From Peronospora farinosa (Eukaryota; Oomycota; Peronosporomycetes; Peronosporales; Peronosporaceae), in NCBI GenBank assembly GCA_947646735.1, contig CANTFK010000961.1:744001-808000 (forward strand): a stretch of DNA of 64,000 nt, read 5' to 3'. Shown in pieces: positions 56,975 to 64,000 of the stretch. The position numbers were made by a program, and so were the translations under genes. Position 1 is the stretch's first letter, and every line of letters begins with the position of its first letter. The notes beneath the pieces were generated by a model. It was given only the letters and a program-made list of their open reading frames with translations, was not told where the DNA came from and searched no databases.

Positions 56975-58412
56975 GATGCGTACGCATCCTGCGTGGCAAC
57001 TCGATCTTGTATGCTTTGCCTAGGCGGCGAAATACACGAAACGGGCCGCTGTACTTGGGCAACAATTTATTGCTGCCCACGTTAGTCACTACATGTTTAG
57101 GTAGGTTTACTGTTGACAGTAAAACTAAATCACCTTCAATAAATGTCTGAGCATTTTCCCTTCCATTATTGTCTGCGTGTCGCTTTTGCTTATCCACCGC
57201 TGCTGCGATGGAGTCTTGCGCGAAACGGACTACCGCTTCACGAGTCAGCAGGAGATCCTTAGCTGACTCGTTGCTTTTGGCTGCAGTGCATTGTGAGTGC
57301 ACTGCAGAGATATCGGTTACTAATTCATCGAGAACAATACTGTTCTCGTTTGTGATACCTCGAACAATGCTAATATCGTCAGCATCGTTATCAGTAAGAG
57401 CGTCATCGCTCTTACTTTCTTCCTCTTCACCGAAGTCGAATGGTACGACTTCGGTTACTTTCGCGTCGACCATAACGTCGTCGCGTGATGAGCAAGAGCC
57501 ATATTGGTTCTCGCTCGAGCGAGTTCCTCCCCCCTTTAAATTAGATTCACCCTCTACTTAGGTGGGGACACGTGGATGGCGAAGGCCATTCACGTAGAAC
57601 GGTGTATGCGTCGTGGAGGCATGCACGGAGTTGTTGATGGCGAATTCGACCATCGACAAGAACTCACTCCAACTCGTAAACGAGTGGACGTACCCTCGAA
57701 GAATCATTTCGAGGACGCGATTGGCGCGTTCAGTCTGACCATCAATTTATGGATGGTCAGAAGTAGACATTGTGAGCCGTGTTCCAAGTGTTTGGAACAC
57801 GGAACGCCAAAACTCAGCCGTGAACCGGGGGTCCCTATCGGACACAAGTTCACGGGGTAAACCGTGCAATCGAAAGATTGTATCGATAAACACTCGAGCA
57901 CAGCCCTCTGCTGTGATCGACTCAGGTACAGCAACAAGATGTACCATCTTGCTTAACCTGTCTACAAACACGAGAATACCATTATTTCCGTGAGCGTCTT
58001 TGGGAAACCCAAAGACAAAGTCCATTGATACGAACTCCCAGCACTCTGCCGGAACAGGTAGAGGCTGCAATGGTGCACGGAGTGAAGGACTAGGCTTCAC
58101 TCGTTGACACACCTCGCAAGCACGCACGTACTTGCGCACAAACTTATACTGGAGTGGCCAGTAAAAGTCGCGACTGACCGTGAGGTAAGTCTTCTCACGG
58201 CCGCGATGCCCACTTATTGGTGCATCGTGACATTCAAACATGATCCGTAACCTGAGATCATGTTGTGGCGGTACAACGACACGAGGCGTGTCGTTGTTGA
58301 CGGCTGTGTAGTACAGTAAGCCGTTCCGCTGGGTGTATCGATCGAGAGAAGATCGATACATGGCAGGCAAGCGCTTCTTAGCTTGCGTGGATGGGTCCTT
58401 GAGATACTCCAT
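56298..58412 (-). pseudogene. F integrase with chromodomain (two or more stops)
   Basis: One frame with in-frame stops near 57745 (after TMSTSDHP) and 57560. Zinc region (FECHDAPISGHRGREKTYLT, CEVCQRVK), DDE core (SMDFVFGFPKD, VSDRDPRF, GQTERANRVLE), SH3-like (IEGDLVLLSTVNLPKHVVT, THPTFYVGRLLPY), a long His/Gln/Ser-rich linker, and chromodomain (SYLVRWRGYPPSADSWKPR) with a basic tail ending ARKWIAK. Confidence 0.88.
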
Positions 58413-58464
58413 CAGGCGTACAAGATCATTATCTTGTGCGCATGCCCTTCTAATGTCGTCGAGC

Positions 58465-59820
58465 TTAGCTCGACGACAAGACGCTGGTACTCAGCGTGGC
58501 GACAGTGGTGTTCACATCACTGTCGGATTGCACAGTCGGCTCTAGGTCAGGCCGACGTGAGAGAGCATCGGCGACGACGTTAAGTCGTCCCGGCTTATAC
58601 TCCACGGAGAAGTTGTACTCCGCGAAGAATGACAACCATCTCGCCATTCGTTGCGAGAGTTGTGGACTATTTACAGCCGTGCGTAGTGACTCATGGTCTG
58701 TATATACAATGAACGGTCTATCTCCTAAAAGATAGACGCGAAACTTAGCCAGTGCATACTTCATGGCAAGGAGTTCCTTGTCATGCACCGGATAATTGCG
58801 CTCGGCCGGTTGCAGCTGACGCGATTGATAACAGACGAAACGCTCTGCGCCGTCTGTATCATATTGCATCAGTGCGCAGCCGATTGCAAAATCACTTGCG
58901 TCACAGACCACATGAAATGGTCTATCTTGATCGGCAATCGCCAATACTGGCGATTGCATCAAGCTTTGCTTGATGCGTTCAAAGGAACGCTGACAGTCAG
59001 CGTTCCAATTCCACTTTACATTTTTCTTGAGTAAACAAGAAAGATGTACTGTCATTTCGGCGTAATTGCGCGAGTACTTGTGCAAGTACGCCGCTAGCCC
59101 AAGGAACTTCCTTAGCCCCTTGACATCGACTGGCACTGGCCATTCGGTGATCGCCTTGATCTTCTCTGGATCAGGGCGTACGCCGTTCTTGCCGACGATG
59201 CACCGAAGAAGTGGTATTTCGCTAGCTACGAATATACACTTCTTGAGGTTGGCGTACAACTTATGCTCGCACATAAGTGTAAAAACCTTACGGACGTGGA
59301 GTCTATGGACTTCCACGTCTGTTTTCCCGTCCATAGCTCGACTATGGACGAACACAAAATCGAAGTAACTTGGTGCGAATTCGCGCACCGGTCTCAATAG
59401 ATGTGAAACACATCTATTGAATGTGGCTGGTGCATTACTGAGCCCTTGCGGCATCACCAACCATTCCCAGATCATACCACTGGGAGTGCTCACTGCTGTG
59501 TACGGGATGTCCCGTTCACGCATTAGGATCTGATAGAAACCATCCATCAAATCCATGGACGAAAAGATGGTACTATTAGACATACCATCTATGATTAGGT
59601 CCTTTCTCAATATCGGCGTTTGTGCCAGTATCGTTGCAGCGTTCAACTTGTTGAACGCGTGTACTATCCTCCACCCTCCTGTGGCCTTGCGCACACAGAA
59701 GGTCGGAGAGCTGTGAGGTGAAGTTGACTCCCTCACATGGCCCGCTGATAGGCGATCGGCAAAGAACTTGTCGATCGCCTCGACCTGTTCCCGAGGCAGG
59801 GGTCACTGCTTCATGACACA
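58465..59820 (-). pseudogene. F reverse transcriptase-RNase H, RT active site altered
   Basis: 423 open codons: SPTFCVRKATGGWRIVHAFN, SSMDLMDGFYQILMRERDIP, MPQGLSNAPATFNRCVSHLL, then YFDF where the catalytic box should be YFDD, FLGLAAYLHKYSRNYAEMT, RNase H motifs CDASDFAIGCALMQ, YPVHDKELLAMKY and IYTDHESLRTAVN. The RT N-terminus (59750-59820) holds a TAA and a TGA and is one base out of frame with the protease part. Confidence 0.9.
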
Positions 59821-61060
59821 TTATTTTGTGCCAGAACAAGGTCGATTTCGTGTCGAGTACCTTTATCCTTAGGCAACTCGCACGGAACGGATTCAGGGAA
59901 TACATCCTTGAATTCGGCCAAATCCTTGTACAAAGGATTTGACTTCAGCGACTCCCAGGATTGCGATGTATATCTCTCAATCCGAGTCTTCTCATCAAGG
60001 ACACTCTCGTCCATTGATGAGCTGCTGAGAACCCGTTCGTTCTCGGCAAAAAATGTTGCTGACCGAATTTCAGTCATGTACTCGTCCTCTGCGACGAGCA
60101 CACAGATCTGCTTGGCTTTGCCACTACTCAGACCACGCAAGAACCTTTTAGGTTCTAGCGTAGGCAACTGAGTTATCTCCGAAGTTAACTTCGGAGGCGC
60201 GATCATATCAAGCGTATAAGCGCCTACGTTTGACCCGTCATTAACCAAGACGTTCAACGTCTCGGTTACTTCCTGGGGACTTATCTTCTCAGGGCACTGG
60301 GGACTTATTCCCTCAGTGATTATTTCCTGGGGAGTTATTCCCGCAGGCTCGATGGAACTTGTTCCATCGACTTCCTCTAGCTGTGGTGGCGCAACCACAG
60401 CGAGATCCTCTACGATCAACTCTCCAGTTGATCTAGGATTACCGTGTTGCCGCTTCTGGGCAACCGGTTTACTCTTCGGTGAATGCTGCCCTCTAGGCGA
60501 GCATTCATGTCCCAGTCCACTCGACTTATTCGAGTGGTGGACCTTCGGCGCTGCCTGTGCTTGTGCACAGCCACCGGCAGCTTGCTCCACAGCGTGATTG
60601 TCTGTCACGCTGAGCTCTTGTGCAGTCGTACTAACGACCGAACCACAAGTGAGGCCATCGCACTCACTCGTAGTACATTCACACGTTTGTGAACGCTCCA
60701 AGACGTTCATCAGATGGCCATCTGATGAACAAGCGGCAGGCATCTTCACGGTTTGATGCTGCCAGCTGACCCATGGCTCGTACCTTCTGAGCCATGGTAA
60801 TCCTAGGATGACATCAAATTTGTCATCCAGGTCAAGTACGATGAAATCATCATCGTACTTTTTGCCTTCAAGCGTGTAGTGAATTCCCACTACACGTTTC
60901 TTTACGGATACGCCAGTTGCAAGGCGCACCATCATCCTCGTTGAAGTGGTCTCGCGCTCAACATATATGAGCCTACGATCATCTAGCGATTGGCGTCGAA
61001 CAAAGTTGTTTGACGCCTCCTAATCAACTAGGGCGCGAAGTGACATGTTCTTTGTCACTT
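59811..61060 (-). pseudogene. F aspartic protease and linker, active site altered
   Basis: The active-site loop reads VD-stop-EASNNFVRR where family members have D-S-G-A-S: a TAG replaces Ser and Glu replaces Gly. The back half is intact (LDLDDKFDVILGLPWLRRYE). A long linker with small repeats (ITPQEIITEGISPQ) leads to the RT entry block (ELPKDKGTRHEIDL), where a one-base deletion shifts the frame. Confidence 0.85.
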
Positions 61061-61192
61061 CGATCTTCAATGTGATGAGGGATACCTCATCACTGGGAAC
61101 GGCAACACACAGTGACTGTGTGTTGGGAGCAACCTTCGTCAAGAGTCCCGCGAACTCTCTTGACGTTGCTGGATCAGTAGGGCGCTCCGCCC

Positions 61193-62413
61193 CTACTGAC
61201 CCCGACCGTTTTTTGATGGTCCACCACGTTGTTGCGATTTCGCAGCAACGTGGGACCCACGTCTCTGTCCCTTCTTGGCAGACGGTCGATCGTCACTCCC
61301 AGTGTTACGAGACACTGGTCGTGGGGCACTACACTCATAAGCGTAGTGGCCCAACTTCTGACAGCGATTGCACTTTTGCAATCGCTTGTACCCTGGAGAG
61401 CGAGGTCGCTCGCTCTCTACATAGAAGAGGTCCATTGGTTCTGGACCTCCGCCCTCCTGTCGTCTCGGTGGACGATAGGACCCCGAGTGGACGTGAGCCT
61501 GTTGCAGGCTAAAGTCCTCCTGTTCCGCTGCAGAGATCGCTTGGTCCAGCAATTCTAGTTCCTAGCGGAACAGGTGGGTCTTGACAGGACCATCTGTCAG
61601 ACCCTTGATGAACACAGTAACCTGCGTGTGTTTCTCGATTGGGTTCAGTACGATACAGCTAACGAGGTATCGTACGTGTTGGGCGTAAGCAGCGTGTATA
61701 TCACGCTTACCCTGTTTCAAATCCAGGAGCTCAGCCCGAGCCCTGAATTCGGCGCGAGGCGGTTCAAACGTGTTTTTGAGCCGCGCCTTGAAGACGTCAT
61801 ACGTTGGGAAAACGTATGGGTCGTGCAGTTTGAGCCCTAAGGCCCAAGCTTTGGCACGTCCTCCCAAGTTCGACATGGCGAACTTGACCATCATCGCATC
61901 GTCATCGATGCGACAAGCCTCAATGGCATCGTCGAGCTCGACGAAACCTCTCAACAAGGAGTCGCTTTCGACTGCCTTGTACTTGGAGACATCAATCTTC
62001 AAGGACTCGGGTCGACGTGTATACGTCGACCCGGCAGCAACAGCACTAGCCTGCTGTTGTCTCAACAGTTCAGACTGTTGAGCACCCTGCTGCATCAACA
62101 AGTCAGCTTGTTGAGCGCCTTGTTCTCTCAACAGTTCAACCTGTTGAGAACCTTGCTTCTCTAGCAAGGTGAGTTTCTTTACAACTTCGTCAAGTTCATG
62201 TTGTATGAACTTGGCGATGGTTGCATGTTGGTCGTCTCCGCTAAGAGAGAGCAACATGGCACCAACGGAAGGGTTGCCGATGGTTTCAGCCATACGATGA
62301 ACCGCATTCCATTCGAGGTCACTCAAATGGTGGAAATCATCACGCGTTGCGTGATGACGTTCATCACCCGCTGATTTCATAGCGGGTGGTGCGGTGGTCG
62401 CTGAACGGACCAC
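61193..62413 (-). pseudogene. F gag (one in-frame TAG)
   Basis: ATG at 62413, just after the PBS. The N-terminus has a capsid-like helix block (LSDLEWNAVHRMAETIG), then a heptad-like repeat (variants of LLREQGAQQ, four copies at 62045-62165), capsid C-part (FVELDDAIEACRIDDDAMMV, LGGRAKAWALGLKL) and a complete CCHC knuckle (CNRCQKLGHYAYEC). A single TAG at 61562-61564 interrupts it within the conserved AEQEDFS region. Confidence 0.9.
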
Positions 62414-62425
62414 GAAGTGCTACCA
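62407..62425 (-). promoter_or_regulatory. Primer binding site of F
   Basis: Minus strand TGGTAGCACTTCGTGGTCC, two bases inside the 5' LTR. Shared almost exactly by B and D. The matching tRNA is not identified from sequence alone. Confidence 0.7.
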
Positions 62426-62427
62426 GG

Positions 62428-62893
62428 TGTAATCGGGAACCCTCCGACTATACTGATTACAGTATAGTCTACTTTCACATATTACAGTGAAAGCAGGTGC
62501 CTCAATTACCTCTCTTACACAAGAGGCAGAGGAAGCTTTACTTCAAAACAAACGCTTAGAAGTAGAGGAAAAGAAAAACTGTATTTAATATAGTTAACTA
62601 TCTTTATAAAAAAAACTAATCTGTTATAACCTATGTTAACTATATTAGACTAACAACTATGTATGTTGACAACTTGCCCTCCACTCATTGCGCGCGTCCA
62701 TCGGTCATTGGTCAGCGCGTTGGTTGATATGATGGCCCATATCAACCAATGAGAGGGCATCTCCAACTTCAAGGAGATCTAGGAACAATATTATAAGAAA
62801 AGGTAATATTGTCAAAATATTATTTGTTATAATAATATTTTATTGACACTTCATATAAGTGTCTATATTATGTAACGGGCTCACCCCGTTACA
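62428..62893 (-). repeat. Right (5') LTR of F
   Basis: 466 bp; about six substitutions and four short indels (mostly in A-runs) relative to the left LTR. Confidence 0.95.
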
Positions 62894-62898
62894 AGGGT

Positions 62899-63038
62899 CG
62901 CATCAGGCGTAGCTACACACATACTAATGACCTCCCCGTTAAGTACTACGTAACAAAGCTAACGTGTGTACATATGTTTCTAGCTACCTTCTATACCCTA
63001 ATGATTACTAGCGCAGGTGATGCTGTCCGCTTAAAAAG
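62899..63038. other. Unique-looking spacer right of F
   Basis: 140 bp, no ORF or recognised repeat. Confidence 0.4.
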
Positions 63039-63206
63039 CCCGGGGGGGGGAAACAGGGGGGGGGGGGCCCGGGGGGGGGGTTTAGAAAAGAAAAAACAAA
63101 AAACCCCCCCCCCCCCCCCCACCAAAAGGGTTGGGTAAGAGGGGGGGGGGGGGGCCCCCGACAAAAAACCCAAAAAAAGGGGCCCCCCCCCCGGGGGGGG
63201 GGGGGG
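63039..63206. repeat. G/C homopolymer tract
   Basis: Runs of 8-16 G or C with short A-runs over about 168 bp. Unlike anything else in the window and probably a low-quality or mis-assembled stretch. Confidence 0.8.
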
Positions 63207-63253
63207 CTCTAAACAGTATTGGCTACATCATTTTACGCTTGAGCGTCCTCCAT

Positions 63254-63630
63254 CTTAGTAGTAACATACCGTCTATTTTAAACATTAAGGATTGGTAAGA
63301 TGTATGGAGTGCTTCTACCAGGACTTCGTCATTTTTCGCCTCGCTGGCTCATCCTGCTGGCTCGAGATGTCGGGCGTCACGGGGGACACTCCGAAAAGGG
63401 CACGTGGAATCGGTTATCCAGCCCGAGGTGTAAACAGTGGCTCAATGATCGCAAAAAGCGCCGGGCACCAGACTGATCAGTCCCGATCGACATCTGGTGC
63501 ACCTGGACGGGGTCAATCAATTCACGTTCTTGGCAAGTTCGCTTAATGGGACCGGGATTCGCGCTCGGCGATCGAGTCGGCGGCGATAGAGGGAGAGACT
63601 TGTCAAGTTTTCCTGGAGTGCGTTCCCCCA
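63254..63630. repeat. Repeat R copy 2 (uninterrupted)
   Basis: About 377 bp matching 33022-33122 plus 54242-54516. It gives the empty-site sequence for element B (CTCATCCTGCTGG). It ends about 175 bp before the secreted-protein ATG. Nature unknown. Confidence 0.8.
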
Positions 63631-63754
63631 ACGTGCACAGGAATTGTCTCAATATCGGACCAGTATTGCACGGATAGAACCGGTACATGTTATTGATCCG
63701 ATCTCAAGATTGTATGCTCTGGAATGCTGGGCACAACACGTGCCGAAAGAGTTT

Positions 63755-63770
63755 TCATTCTCCAAAAAGC
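63755..63770 (+). promoter_or_regulatory. Possible oomycete initiator
   Basis: TCATTCTCCAAAAAGC, about 50 bp before the ATG at 63806. It resembles the oomycete Inr core (TCATTYY). No mapped start site to confirm. Confidence 0.45.
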
Positions 63771-63805
63771 TTTCCAGACAACAAGCTTTCAAGACGACAG
63801 TAACG

Positions 63806-64000
63806 ATGAAGCTATACTATGCCATCTCACTGATGGCAGTGTTTGCTCAAGCCTCAGCTGCTCGACGTCCATCGTTTCACAGCGATCTAAGTGAATGGAA
63901 GGCCTGCTCTGACTTCGACTCGACATCAAGCGCAAACCCCACAAACACAAAGGCTGAATGCGCTGTCTACATTGCGCCGCTTTGTTATCGTGGAATTTGT
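63806..64000 (+). CDS. Secreted protein, probably S33-type alpha/beta hydrolase (partial, 5' end)
   Basis: 65 codons to the window edge. A clear signal peptide: MKLYY, a hydrophobic core (AISLMAVFAQ) and an AxA cleavage site (ASAA). The mature start has WKACSDF and then ECAVYIAPLCYRGIC. That Cys-containing ECA(V/L)Y.APLCY.G.C pattern is, as far as I recall, the N-terminus of oomycete secreted proteases annotated as serine protease family S33 (TAP-like alpha/beta hydrolases). The catalytic Ser-His-Asp region would lie beyond the window, so the enzyme class is an inference. It lies next to repeat R and element F, at the edge of the repeat block. Confidence 0.7.
   Translation, partial: MKLYYAISLMAVFAQASAARRPSFHSDLSEWKACSDFDSTSSANPTNTKAECAVYIAPLCYRGIC

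Larger units (their letters stand above)
54697..62893 (-). mobile_element. F: complete-length Ty3/gypsy element, 8.2 kb
   Basis: LTRs 54697-55155 (459 bp) and 62428-62893 (466 bp), termini TGTAATCGGG/CCCGTTACA, perfect 5-bp duplication AGGGT at 54692-54696 and 62894-62898. PBS and polypurine tract intact. Minus-strand gag, protease, RT, RNase H, integrase, chromodomain; antisense ORF on the plus strand. The LTRs differ by about six substitutions and a few small indels, yet the genes have several stops, a frameshift and a changed RT active site. Confidence 0.95.

Overview
The window looks like oomycete nuclear DNA, probably Peronosporales (Phytophthora or downy mildew). I infer this from compact genes with 57-107 nt introns, a TCATTC-type initiator, a secreted S33-hydrolase-like protein at the right edge, and Ty3/gypsy elements of oomycete character. 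I cannot name the species.

Layout. Positions 1-9400 are a gene island: a SAC3/GANP-type mRNA-export gene (+, 2377-3764, one intron), an ARS2/SERRATE homologue (-, 4078-6424, three exons), an ATP23/M76 mitochondrial metalloprotease (-, 7121-8104, six exons) and a short unrecognised ORF (9022-9387). Positions 9516-62893 are almost entirely LTR retrotransposons of the Ty3/gypsy superfamily, all with gag-pol on the minus strand. E1 (9516-16145) is decayed and has lost one LTR. A (16365-29520) is a 13-kb dual-RNase-H element. D (29521-32126) is an old remnant abutting an inverted LTR piece. B (33123-54241) is split by C (37180-50659), which is of the same family as A and has a 4-bp target duplication. 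F (54697-62893) has both LTRs and a perfect 5-bp duplication. An unclassified repeat R flanks B and recurs near the right end. The window closes with the start of a secreted-protein gene (63806 to beyond 64000).

Two structural types occur. E1, B and F (and probably D) are 6-8 kb with short LTRs and a chromodomain integrase. A and C are about 13 kb with 1.2-1.7 kb LTRs holding 26-bp tandem arrays, a degenerate Ty3-type RNase H followed by a second, archaeal-type RNase H, and an integrase with a chromodomain. Every element that keeps its 3' end (E1, A, B, C, F) carries a plus-strand ORF, antisense to gag-pol, that opens about 75-110 bp inside the 3' LTR and has coiled-coil character. In E1, B and F it overlaps the integrase C-terminus, so both strands appear to be coding.

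The two signals I find least explained are the saturation of element F (and parts of B) with short perfect inverted repeats, and the strong excess of the palindrome GATC throughout A and C. All gag-pol genes here are broken by stops or frameshifts, so no element is autonomous as read.
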